Source: Phycisphaerae bacterium
Lineage (GTDB): Bacteria; Planctomycetota; Phycisphaerae; Phycisphaerales; SM1A02
NCBI GenBank assembly: GCA_016795065.1
Contig: JAEUIU010000024.1
Coordinates: forward strand, 1-40,876
Direction of reading: 5' to 3'
DNA: 40,876 nucleotides
Both the position numbers and the translations under genes were made by a program. Within the stretch, counting starts at the first letter, position 1. Each line of letters begins with the position of its first letter. This document shows positions 24,143-32,009 of the stretch, piece by piece. The notes beneath the pieces were generated by a model, which did not search any database, was not told where the DNA came from, and was given only the letters and a program-made list of their open reading frames with translations.

Positions 24143-24973
24143 ATGGTCGGAACCGTGAACGTCATCAGGCCCACAGCCCAGTCCCCTTCCGAGACGCCCG
24201 CGCCGGCGATCGTCGGTGACGTGCATGGGTGCGGCGAGGAATTGCGCGAGCTGTTGAGCGACATCGATCGTTCCCACGGCCGCCTGCCGGCGATCCTTAT
24301 CGGCGACCTGTTCACCAAGGGCCCCGCCCCGCATCTTGTCGTCCGCGAGATTCTCGATCGCCGCGCCGCTGGTCAGAGGATCACGCTGATCTGCGGAAAC
24401 CACGACCAGCGAATGCTCCTGGCACTTGTCCAGCTTGAGGCGGGTCTTGATCCCGATCGCCTCCCCCGCACCGAACGGGAGACGTGGCACGTCCTTCACA
24501 AGCGAAAGCTCGTCCGCGAGGCGACGGAACTCCTGGTCGAGTGCAACGAGACGGTCTTCGCCCGCGGCGGCGAGCCGATGCGGCCGTGGATCGCCGTTCA
24601 CGGCGGCCTCGAACCGCGACTCGGGTTCAACCGCACGCCGGACCAGCTCAAGATCCATATCAAGGCCGAAGGAGATGACGACGAGCACTGGTGGGAGCGC
24701 TATCGCGGCGAGGACGGACTGATCATCGTGGGCCACAAGCCGCTGCGGACCCCGATGGTCCTGCGACGCCGCGACGGGACGCCGATGGTGGTCAACATCG
24801 ACACCGGCTGTGCCTACGGCAACACCCTGACCGCGTACGTTCCGGATAGCGCCCCGACCGGCGGGCGCTTTCATTCGGTGCCGTCACGTCAACCGCGCGG
24901 CGACAAGTACAAGTCCCTTCGCGAGGCGAGCGCCACCGGTTCGACTCGTCGCGAGGCGCTGGCGAAACGTTAG
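24143..24973 (+). CDS. PPP-family metallophosphoesterase (Ser/Thr protein phosphatase / ApaH-like)
   Basis: This is a 276-residue protein. Metal-binding motifs of the calcineurin-like fold occur in order: GDVHGC (residues about 24-29), a variant of GDxxDRG reading GDLFTKGP, GNHDQR, AVHGGLEPR, and VGHKPLR near the C-terminus. This fits the small bacterial PPP phosphatases that include PrpA/PrpE and ApaH; protein phosphatase or dinucleoside polyphosphate hydrolase activity is possible. The Asp-Arg pair in the second motif is replaced by Thr-Lys, an unusual change. The ATG at 24143 is the last before the fold; GTG 24155 is also possible. The stop codon overlaps the stop of nadE on the opposite strand by four bases. 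Confidence 0.85.
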   Translation: MVGTVNVIRPTAQSPSETPAPAIVGDVHGCGEELRELLSDIDRSHGRLPAILIGDLFTKGPAPHLVVREILDRRAAGQRITLICGNHDQRMLLALVQLEAGLDPDRLPRTERETWHVLHKRKLVREATELLVECNETVFARGGEPMRPWIAVHGGLEPRLGFNRTPDQLKIHIKAEGDDDEHWWERYRGEDGLIIVGHKPLRTPMVLRRRDGTPMVVNIDTGCAYGNTLTAYVPDSAPTGGRFHSVPSRQPRGDKYKSLREASATGSTRREALAKR

Positions 24974-26664
24974 GTCGATGCGGTTTGTTGCCGGGCCGCG
25001 TCGCTGCATCCAGCGATCGGCATCGGTCGGCCGCGGCCGAATGCCCGTGGGGTGAGCTTCAGGATCACCGCCCCTTGATCGCGCTTGTATTGCATGCGAT
25101 CGATCGCCTGACTCCAGCGAAGGGCGGTTGCCTCGTCGATGCCGGTGCGGGCGACGATCGATTCGACCGCCTCCTCGCGCTCGATGCGGCCCTCGACGAT
25201 GGCGTCGAGGATGTCGTAGGGCGGAAGCGAATCCTGATCGGTCTGGTTGGGACGCAACTCGGCCGACGGGACCTTCTCGATCGAGGCTGGCGGAATCGGC
25301 GGGTGGCCGAAGCCGAATCGCCCAAACCGCTCGTTGAGGCGCCGGGCGACCGCGTAGACGCGCGTCTTGAGCAGGTCGCCGATCGGGGCGAGCCCGCCGC
25401 ACATGTCCCCATAGAGCGTGGCGTAGCCGGTGGCGAGTTCGCTCTTGTTGCCGGTGGTGAGGACCAGTGCGCCGCTGGCGTTGGAGATCGCCATGAGGAT
25501 CATCCCGCGCAGGCGGCTTTGGAGATTCTCGTCGGCGAGTCCCTCGAAGGAGAAGGTAGTCATCCCTAACGTTTCGCGCAGCGCGGCATGGGCCCGTTCA
25601 ATCGGCACGACCGGCGCCGCCTTCAACGAGAGCCGACGGGCCGTGTCGAGGGCATCGTCGATCGAACCCTGCGACGAATAGCGCGAGGGCATGAGGACGC
25701 CGGTCACGTTCGCGCCGCCGATCGCCATGGCGGCAAGGGCGGCGACAAGCGCCGAGTCGATGCCACCGGACAGCCCGATGAGGGCAGAACGATGTCCGGT
25801 CTTGTGAAGGTAGTCGCGGATGCCGCAGACCATCGCCTCGATGAGTTCGTCCGACCCGTCGTCGTCGCCATGTGTGGAGGCTCCACCGACCGGCAGCGCC
25901 ACGTCAAAAGTCCGCACGTCCGCCTCAAAGGCACGGCACCACCCGGTTGGCGCCACGCCCAGAGCTCCACCGGGTCCAATCACCCTCGAACGCCCGTCGA
26001 AGATGAGGTCGTCGTTGGCCCCTGCCTGGTTGACGGCCATCACCGCCGTTCCCTTCGCGGCCAAGGCCGCCAGGCGAGCCTGATGCTTCGCTTCCTTCCC
26101 CAGGATGTAAGGCGACGCGGAGAGGATCGCCAAGGCCGTCGCTCCGCGCACCAGCGAATCGACCACCGGGTCGCATGTGTAGCGGCGGCCTCCGGTCACG
26201 TCGGTCGCCCGCCACAGGTCCTCGCAGACAAGGATGCCGACCCGTTCGCCAGCCACGTCGATGACCGCCGGTTCGTTCCCCGGCGTGAAGTAGCGGTCCT
26301 CATCGAAGACGTCGTATGTGGGCAGCAGCCGCTTGGCGTAGACCCGCTCGACGACGCCCTTCCGACAGACCGCTACGGCGTTTCGGAACGGGCGCGGGCC
26401 TTCCGGCCAGGGTTCGGGAAACCCAACGAGCGCACAGGTCGTCGTGCAGCGGGCGGCGATGCGGTTCACTGCGGCGCGACATCGCTCGGCGACCCCCTCT
26501 CGCAACAAGAGATCGCGCGGCGGATAGCCAAGCACCGCCATCTCTGGCGTCACGATCAGGTCGGACCGCTCGCGCGTCGCCTGATCGACAGCGTCCAGGA
26601 TCGCAGAGGTGTTGCCGTCGATGTCACCGACGGTCGGGTTTAGTTGGGCCAGCGTCACTCGCAC
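24970..26664 (-). CDS. nadE: Glutamine-dependent NAD+ synthase
   Basis: This 564-residue protein starts with GTG. The N-terminal half is a nitrilase-type glutaminase with the Glu41-Lys111-Cys147 triad (VTPEMAVLGYPP, VYAKRLLPTYDVF, GILVCEDLW). The C-terminal half is the NAD synthetase with the PP-loop LSGGIDSALVAALA (about 298-311). LTTGNKSELATGYATLYGD, PPASIEKVPSAELRPNQTDQDSLPPYDILD and YKRDQGAVILKLTPRAFGRGRPMPI follow. It makes NAD+ from nicotinate adenine dinucleotide, ATP and glutamine. The domain order and length match the family. It is convergent with the phosphatase gene, sharing overlapping stop codons (TAA on minus, TAG on plus). Confidence 0.97.
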   Translation of the reverse strand: MRVTLAQLNPTVGDIDGNTSAILDAVDQATRERSDLIVTPEMAVLGYPPRDLLLREGVAERCRAAVNRIAARCTTTCALVGFPEPWPEGPRPFRNAVAVCRKGVVERVYAKRLLPTYDVFDEDRYFTPGNEPAVIDVAGERVGILVCEDLWRATDVTGGRRYTCDPVVDSLVRGATALAILSASPYILGKEAKHQARLAALAAKGTAVMAVNQAGANDDLIFDGRSRVIGPGGALGVAPTGWCRAFEADVRTFDVALPVGGASTHGDDDGSDELIEAMVCGIRDYLHKTGHRSALIGLSGGIDSALVAALAAMAIGGANVTGVLMPSRYSSQGSIDDALDTARRLSLKAAPVVPIERAHAALRETLGMTTFSFEGLADENLQSRLRGMILMAISNASGALVLTTGNKSELATGYATLYGDMCGGLAPIGDLLKTRVYAVARRLNERFGRFGFGHPPIPPASIEKVPSAELRPNQTDQDSLPPYDILDAIVEGRIEREEAVESIVARTGIDEATALRWSQAIDRMQYKRDQGAVILKLTPRAFGRGRPMPIAGCSDAARQQTAST

Positions 26665-26715
26665 AGAGGGGGCGAAGCGTAACAGCGCCCCTGCCTTCGT
26701 CCCGACCGCGACACG

Positions 26716-27138
26716 TCACGTCCGAACCCACATGCTGCCCACTCGGCCTGCCAGAAGCCCAAGGAGCACCCCTGCCCCGATCCCATACAAGGCGGTGTCC
26801 CAGTTCCCTTGGTCCATCAGCCGAGAACTCTGTCCGGCGAAACTGGAGAAAGTCGTGAACCCGCCGCAGAAGCCGGGGACCAGCAGCGCGAACGGCCAGG
26901 AACCAAGTCGCCCCTTGCGGCGAGCCCGCTCGGCCAGGAAGCCGGCCAAGGCCCCTCCGAGCAGGTTGATCCCGGTCACGGTGAAGAGAGGCGGATACGC
27001 GACGTGCTCATGGATCGATGCGAGCGTCGCGGCCCGGGCGACCGACCCGATGCCACCGCCCAAGGCGATCATCAGGCAACCGAGCCACAGCGTCGCGCCC
27101 GGCTGGACCGCGTCGGAAGGTACGCCGCTCGACTTCAC
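26716..27138 (-). CDS. crcB: CrcB/Fluc fluoride channel subunit (second copy)
   Basis: This 140-residue membrane protein has four hydrophobic spans. The fluoride-channel pattern is visible: ALGGGIGSVARA (helix 1), TVTGINLLGGALAGFLAE (helix 2 with the conserved Asn), and LLVPGFCGGFTTFSSFAGQS (helix 3 break with the GxxGGxTTFSTF motif). The last helix has LYGIGAGVLLGLLAGRVG. The GTG start at 27138 overlaps the stop of the upstream crcB (GTGA), so the two are coupled. Paired crcB genes usually make a heterodimeric channel. The longer frame to 27660 covers the other crcB and is a shadow. Confidence 0.9.
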   Translation of the reverse strand: MKSSGVPSDAVQPGATLWLGCLMIALGGGIGSVARAATLASIHEHVAYPPLFTVTGINLLGGALAGFLAERARRKGRLGSWPFALLVPGFCGGFTTFSSFAGQSSRLMDQGNWDTALYGIGAGVLLGLLAGRVGSMWVRT

Positions 27139-27542
27139 GGTGCGACGCCCTTCGCGAAGGAGGCCACCAGCCATCCCCCCACAGCAGCGCCCAGCCAAAC
27201 AGCGGGGAGTGCGAGGGCGATCGGCAGCATGGTCTGGACGACCGCGGTCCAGCGGCGACCTTCGGTCCAAAGCCGGTCGCTCAGGACCGAGAGGGCGCTG
27301 AAACTCGTGTAGCCCCCAAGGAGCCCGGTCGAGAAGGTCCAGCGCGTGAACTGGGGGCTCATGCCCAGCAGACCCTCGCCTGCCGTGATCCAGCGCTCGA
27401 CCAGTCCGATGGCGACGCATCCGGTGATGTTCACGATCGCCAAGGCGACCCACGCGTGCCGGCCAAAGCGGCCGGCGAAAAGAACGACCACGAGGTGCCT
27501 CAACACGCTGCCCACGGCTCCGCCGCCAAAGGTGATGGACAT
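27135..27542 (-). CDS. crcB: CrcB/Fluc fluoride channel subunit (first copy)
   Basis: This 135-residue membrane protein has the same four-helix plan: FGGGAVGSVLRHLVVVLF, ALAIVNITGCVAIGLVERW (conserved Asn), WTFSTGLLGGYTSFSALSVLS (GxxGGxTSFS motif) and LPIALALPAVWLGAAVGGWLVA. The start at 27542 (MSITFGGGA) fits the family. The ATG at 27557 would follow directly on an 11-bp hairpin, so it is less likely. Export of fluoride ions through a dimer with the next gene is the expected role. No fluoride riboswitch motif was found upstream. Confidence 0.88.
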   Translation of the reverse strand: MSITFGGGAVGSVLRHLVVVLFAGRFGRHAWVALAIVNITGCVAIGLVERWITAGEGLLGMSPQFTRWTFSTGLLGGYTSFSALSVLSDRLWTEGRRWTAVVQTMLPIALALPAVWLGAAVGGWLVASFAKGVAP

Positions 27543-27557
27543 CGTGATCAACGACAT

Positions 27558-27630
27558 GACCGCCGGGCATGCTAGCCCGGCGGTCACGTTCTTGTCTTGA
27601 ACTGAGGGGTGACCTTCGCCACCGCCTCAG
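27558..27630 (-). terminator. Two hairpins between the HTH-receiver gene and crcB
   Basis: On the minus strand, CTGAGG..GGTG with CACC..CCTCAG (27602-27630) lies about 27 bp past the HTH-receiver stop. GACCGCCGGGC with GCCCGGCGGTC (27558-27585, loop of 6) ends just before crcB. Neither has a long U-tract. They may end the upstream transcript or influence crcB translation. Confidence 0.45.
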
Positions 27631-27656
27631 GAAATGTCTTGTCGGGGAGGCAGGCG

Positions 27657-28247
27657 TCACACGACTGCGTGGACACCTTCAATGGCTTCAATCACCTGCC
27701 GCACGCTGAATGGCTTGCGGAGGATTCCGTCGAAGCCGCGGCCCAGGAGTTGCGTTGCCTGGCCGTCGGTGATCTTCCCGCTCATCCCGAGGATGCGGGT
27801 GATCTGAAGATCCTCGTTGGAGCGGATCATCGTGGTGAGGGAGGCGCCTTCGCCTTCCGCCAGATGAACATCCAAAAGCATCACGTGAGGTCGGAACCGT
27901 TCGCACTCGACGCCAGCGGCGAAGCCGGTGTTGACGAGTCGAACGTCGTAGTTGGTCTGCTCGCCAAGCACCCGCTTCAGCGTCTCGCCGGTCTCACGAT
28001 CGCCATCGACGATCAGGACCCGCGGATTCCCGGACATCAGGCCGTCCATGGGAATGTTGTGCTTGCGCATGAAGGCGAGGAGGTTCGAGACGGGAATCCG
28101 TCGGTCCTTTGAACCCGGAATCCGGTAGCCCTTGAGCTGTCCGGAGTCGAACCACTTACTCACCGTGCGGCTGGCGACGTTGCAGATCTTCGCCACCTCC
28201 CCCGTGGTTAGGACATCCTTGTCGGACAGGAAGGGTTGCTCGCGCAT
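27657..28247 (-). CDS. HTH DNA-binding domain fused to a C-terminal receiver domain
   Basis: This is a 196-residue protein. The first 65 residues are a MerR/excisionase-type helix-turn-helix, VLTTGEVAKICNVASRTVSKWFDSGQLKGYRIPGSKDRRI. After a short linker comes a response-regulator receiver, PRVLIVDGDRETGETLKRVL, with the phospho-acceptor Asp in VMLLDVHLAEG, the Ser switch residue in LGMSGK and Lys in LRKPFS. The order, DNA-binding first and receiver last, is the reverse of most response regulators. Of the usual adjacent acidic pair at the start only the first Asp is kept (VDGD). The ATG at 28247 has AAGGA about 8 bases upstream. The longer frame is unconserved. No kinase is adjacent, the nearest being the histidine kinase 1.5 kb upstream on the same strand. 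Confidence 0.83.
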   Translation of the reverse strand: MREQPFLSDKDVLTTGEVAKICNVASRTVSKWFDSGQLKGYRIPGSKDRRIPVSNLLAFMRKHNIPMDGLMSGNPRVLIVDGDRETGETLKRVLGEQTNYDVRLVNTGFAAGVECERFRPHVMLLDVHLAEGEGASLTTMIRSNEDLQITRILGMSGKITDGQATQLLGRGFDGILRKPFSVRQVIEAIEGVHAVV

Positions 28248-28560
28248 GAACTCGATCCTTCTTTCATCCCCCCCGAACCCTCCCCTTCCTTGGGGAGCGG
28301 GCTTGGGGGACCCCATGCTGCATTGGGTTCCGGCGACGTGCCGGACCTTCAAACAGCGTCGGGGATGCTGATCGGCGGATTGCTCCGGCGAGTTCATGTA
28401 GGCAAATGATTTCGTCGGCGGAACGGGCCGTAGGACGGCGTTATCGCTCGTCTCGGCGGAAAACAGGCAATTGGTGTTGGACGGCGGCAACACCAGATGC
28501 GAAGTGAGGCGAGAACGCACGGCAAAAAGGCCGCATGCTCCTGCGGGAGCGGGAGCCTGA
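28248..28560. other. Gene-free stretch upstream of the HTH-receiver gene
   Basis: No gene is supported in these 313 bp. Just upstream of the HTH-receiver gene is a hairpin CTCCCC-TTCCTT-GGGGAG (28280-28297) in a G/C-skewed stretch. Near the other end is the terminator of the zinc-ribbon gene. Confidence 0.5.
28524..28546 (-). terminator. Probable terminator of the zinc-ribbon membrane protein gene
   Basis: On the minus strand CCGCA-GGAGCA-TGCGG is followed by CC and TTTTT (28524-28528), 15 bp past the stop at 28561. The stem is short, but the U-tract and position fit an intrinsic terminator. Confidence 0.6.
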
Positions 28561-29730
28561 TCAGAGTTCGACGAGGGTGGCGGCGAAGCTGGTGAGCGTG
28601 GCGATGGCCGCGATGCTCGCACTGACGGCCCACGGGCGTTCCATGCGAAGGTATTGCCCCACCGCAAGCCGCCACCAAAAGAGCGTCGCGAGGAAGGTCA
28701 CCGCGATGACGCTTGGGCGGACCCCCAAGAAATGCAGCCTGGACACCTGGGTGAGCGGCATTGCCCCCATCGAGGTGGCGACCACGGTCGTCACCAGGAA
28801 GGGTCCAAGCAACGCGTAGACAGCCGCGCGACCGATGTGGGCCCACCGGACCTTGGCCCGGCGGCGGGCGATGGGCAGGACGATGAACGTCGCCACGCTC
28901 GTGATGAGGACGATGAAGCCGACCAGGACGCCGTAACGACACCCGCCCAACCATCCGCTCCAGAGATCCCGCGGGCTCCTGCCGGTCCAGCCTGTCACGT
29001 ACGCCGGAATCGACCATTGCGTCGGAATCCGGCCCGAGCCATCCGCGGTGAGCACGCCACCGGGGTTGAGTTCGATGATCGCTTCGTTCAGGTAGGGCTT
29101 CGGCGATGGCGAGACGGTGGCCGTTCCGTCGATCGTGATGGCCCCGGTGCCCAACGGATCGCTCACCAGCACCGAGAAGCCAGACACCCATTGCCAGAGC
29201 GAGGGCTTGGCGAGCGTTCCAGCATGGACCTGATCCCCCGCGGTGGTGTGGACCAGGAAGACGACGGGAGGCGCGTTCCGTCCGATCCGGGCCTGTCCGG
29301 CGAGGGCATAGCCGGCCCCCCCGGAATAGGACATGCGTCGAGCCGTTTCCACGCACATGCCGACGAGGCCGACCATCGGAAGGACCACAAAGGCGAGGAC
29401 GCACAGGGCGACAAGCCGTCGGGAGCGAATCGGGTGGGCCATCCGCAGCCGGGTCCAGAGCGGCCAGCCGACCAGCGACGCCAGTGTCGTCATCACCGCC
29501 GCCAGCGGAAGGCGAAGGCGCGAGCAGTGCTCAAACCACCCGCGCGGCAGATCAAACTGACTGCGGAAGTACTCGGCCCAGTCGATTGAGAGGCCGCATT
29601 CGCTGCAATCGCTGTGAAGCGGCCACGATTCGGCCTCGGCGTGGATCAGCCCGCGCTGTGGCTGTCCGCAGCGGGGACACGCCACCCTGTCGACGATGGA
29701 CTCGGTCGTCACCGCGCCCGCACGGGTCAT
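28561..29730 (-). CDS. Membrane protein with N-terminal zinc ribbon
   Basis: This is a 389-residue protein of unknown function. An N-terminal zinc ribbon has Cys18/Cys21 (CPRCG) and Cys42/Cys45 (CSECG). It is followed by about six hydrophobic segments: two between residues 70 and 130, and four in the last 130 residues (YGVLVGFIVLITSVATFIVL, AVYALLGPFLVTTVVATSMG and others). A soluble loop of about 130 residues between them contains VVFLVHTTAGDQVHAG and ELNPGGVLTADGSG. The ATG at 29730 overlaps the stop of the sensor kinase gene (ATGA) and has GGAG 7 bases upstream, so it is chosen over the GTG at 29742. Translational coupling suggests it works with the kinase, but nothing shows how. Confidence 0.8.
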   Translation of the reverse strand: MTRAGAVTTESIVDRVACPRCGQPQRGLIHAEAESWPLHSDCSECGLSIDWAEYFRSQFDLPRGWFEHCSRLRLPLAAVMTTLASLVGWPLWTRLRMAHPIRSRRLVALCVLAFVVLPMVGLVGMCVETARRMSYSGGAGYALAGQARIGRNAPPVVFLVHTTAGDQVHAGTLAKPSLWQWVSGFSVLVSDPLGTGAITIDGTATVSPSPKPYLNEAIIELNPGGVLTADGSGRIPTQWSIPAYVTGWTGRSPRDLWSGWLGGCRYGVLVGFIVLITSVATFIVLPIARRRAKVRWAHIGRAAVYALLGPFLVTTVVATSMGAMPLTQVSRLHFLGVRPSVIAVTFLATLFWWRLAVGQYLRMERPWAVSASIAAIATLTSFAATLVEL

Positions 29731-31988
29731 CCGCTGCTCCACGGTCGCGGCGGCCCCGCGTCACCAGGCAACTCCAATCGGAACTCGGCGCCGGCCCCCA
29801 AGGCACTCTCGCACATGATGCGGCCGGCCATCGCGGTGGCCAACTCATGGGCAATCGCCAAGCCGTCCCCGGCCCCCGATTCGCCGGCGGTCGGACGGGC
29901 CGAGAGCATCACCCCGCGACGGAAGAGTTTCGCCCGGTCGGCCTCGCTCAAGCCCGGCCCCTGATCGATCACCGAGACGGAACTGATGCGGTCCTCGTCG
30001 GACTGACGGACCGAGAGCCGGATTTCCGTCGCGGGCTGCGAGAACTTCGAGGCGTTGGAGAGGAGATTGTCGAGCACCGTCCCAACAAGCCGAGCGTCGC
30101 CCCACGCGGGCACGCCGCGTACGGTCCCGTCGAGAATCAGCCGCTGCCCCTTCGCCCGCAACAAGGGTTCGGCCCGAGCCCCGGCGGCGCGGGCCAGATC
30201 CGAAAGGTTCACCCGATCGGTCGCGATCCGCGGCGCCCCCTGATCGAGCGGCTTCTCCAGGAATTCGTCGATGATCGAAGTGATCCGGTCGGCGCAGGCG
30301 ACGATGTCGTGACCGTGGACCCGGGTGGTCGGCGAACCGTCGCGGGAGATGAGTTCGCCGCGCATGCGAAGGACCATGAGCGGGGATCGCAACTCGTGGT
30401 TGGCAAGGGCGACGAATCGGCTGCGGATCGCGTCGAACGCGGCAAGGCGCCGGGACGCGGCCTCCAGCTCGCCGGTCCGCTCGGCGACCGCGGCTTCAAG
30501 CTTGGCCTGGACCAATTCCTTCCGCGAGAGCCGCCAACGGCCGACCGCTGCCAACCCGAGCGCCGCTGCCGCCAGAAGCCCAACCAGCGAGATGACGCCG
30601 TTGGGCGAAAGGAACGGCGCAGACGCGATGAGCTGGACGTCTTGGGCTGAGTCGACCAGGAGGACTGGCCACTTGTCGCCGAGCATCGCCGAGACGATCG
30701 GCCACTTAATGCCGACGAACGCGACTCGCGCCCCAGGCTCGAGGGCGGATGGCAAGCGATCGGCTTCGGCATTCGTGAGGCGCAATTCGACGATGCCGCC
30801 CTGGCTGCGGGCTCCACCAGCTCGTCCGGAATCGTCTTCCATCCGGGCGGTGATGATCGTCTCCCGTTCGCGCTGGGTGACGCGGAAGAGCTCCGTTTCG
30901 ATGCGCACGAGTTCGCCGCCCTGCGAACCTTCGGCCAACTCCCGAACAGTATGAACATGCCGGGCACTGGGGCGCGGTCCATGCGGCCCGCGGCCGACGA
31001 TCGCGTCCTCGATCGATGTCATCTCATCGTCGGCCCGGGCGAAACCGACCACTTCAACCTCATCACCAGCTGCCAGCGGCGTCGATTCCACCGGCCGCAC
31101 GAAGGCGGCACCGCCGTCGCCAGCGATGAAGAAGCTGCCATCGCCACGCCGCAACGTGACCACGCCCTTGGTGCGGGTTCGGCCGCTTGAGTCGGCCACC
31201 GCCCGGTATTTCAGAAGTCGCGACGGCGAGACGCTAGGAAGCGAGGCCACGTCCCTGGCCGGTTCCACAATGGCAATGTCATCCGCCTGCTGGCAGTGGA
31301 GCCGCATGCCGATCATCTGCCCACGCTCGTTGAGCCGCGTCGCACAGACTCCGCGGACCGCGACGCGGGCCCCGACCAGCGACGAACCGATGTCGCCCTC
31401 GGGGTCCTCCGCGACGAGCACCGGCACGCGGCCGAACGCGGTCGCCAGCGTCAGGCTGATGTCGCCCGGAGCATTGGAGACGAGCCGCACGATGCCGCTC
31501 ATCGCGATGAGTCGACAGTCATGCTCGCCATTGGCCAAGCCCAACTGCTCAGCCACCGCCGGTGCGGGCAACGCTTCTTTGCCGAGGATGGTCACGCCAC
31601 CCTCGTGGTCTGGATCGATGTTGGGCGCGAAGGTGCCGCGGCTGGTGACCCCCTTCACATTGACCAAATCGCCTCGAGCGAGGCGCATACCGCTCGAGTG
31701 GCTGACCCAGATCGCCTGTTCGCCCAACTGCAGAAAGAAGTCGCTGCCGACCGGATCCGTGAAGGTCACGATGCCGCGAACGTCGACCCGTCGAGACGCC
31801 GCAGCATCCTCCGGGGCGAGCCGCAACACCTGGCGGATCTCGACGAGCGGCTCTTCAACTGCCCCAAGCGCGTCCTGCGGCCCGGCGCTCACGGCCGTAG
31901 CGCACCCGATCGCCACGATCCACGCGACCACCATGGCAAGGCTCCCCCGTTCGAGAGATCGAGCCGTCGGTGGAAAGGGGCGGAGCAT
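29727..31988 (-). CDS. Sensor histidine kinase with exported OB-fold-like repeats
   Basis: This is a 753-residue protein. A signal peptide or first membrane span (MVVAWIVAIGCATAVSAG) leads to about 420 exported residues with repeated OB-fold-like units: VDVRGIVTFTD..GDLVNVKGVTS, MSGIVRLVSN..GARVAVRGVC, TKGVVTLRRGDGSFFIA..GDEVEVVGF, and a fourth ending GARVAFVGI. A second span (about 463-484) is followed by a short coiled coil and the kinase core. The core has the phospho-accepting His531 in FVALANHELRSPL, an N box LLSNASKFS, a G1 box DQGPGLS and a G2 box GAGDGLAIAHELA. The exported domain resembles nucleic-acid-binding OB folds, but the ligand is unknown. ATG 31988 is preferred to the GTG six bases upstream. 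It begins 21 bp after the ilvA stop and is coupled to the zinc-ribbon gene. No receiver is adjacent. Confidence 0.87.
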   Translation of the reverse strand: MLRPFPPTARSLERGSLAMVVAWIVAIGCATAVSAGPQDALGAVEEPLVEIRQVLRLAPEDAAASRRVDVRGIVTFTDPVGSDFFLQLGEQAIWVSHSSGMRLARGDLVNVKGVTSRGTFAPNIDPDHEGGVTILGKEALPAPAVAEQLGLANGEHDCRLIAMSGIVRLVSNAPGDISLTLATAFGRVPVLVAEDPEGDIGSSLVGARVAVRGVCATRLNERGQMIGMRLHCQQADDIAIVEPARDVASLPSVSPSRLLKYRAVADSSGRTRTKGVVTLRRGDGSFFIAGDGGAAFVRPVESTPLAAGDEVEVVGFARADDEMTSIEDAIVGRGPHGPRPSARHVHTVRELAEGSQGGELVRIETELFRVTQRERETIITARMEDDSGRAGGARSQGGIVELRLTNAEADRLPSALEPGARVAFVGIKWPIVSAMLGDKWPVLLVDSAQDVQLIASAPFLSPNGVISLVGLLAAAALGLAAVGRWRLSRKELVQAKLEAAVAERTGELEAASRRLAAFDAIRSRFVALANHELRSPLMVLRMRGELISRDGSPTTRVHGHDIVACADRITSIIDEFLEKPLDQGAPRIATDRVNLSDLARAAGARAEPLLRAKGQRLILDGTVRGVPAWGDARLVGTVLDNLLSNASKFSQPATEIRLSVRQSDEDRISSVSVIDQGPGLSEADRAKLFRRGVMLSARPTAGESGAGDGLAIAHELATAMAGRIMCESALGAGAEFRLELPGDAGPPRPWSSG

Positions 31989-32009
31989 GAACACGCCGAC
32001 AGGATACGG

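Noticed and set aside
27543..27656. Fluoride riboswitch upstream of crcB
   Set aside because: The conserved fluoride aptamer segments were not found on the minus strand; only hairpins are visible.
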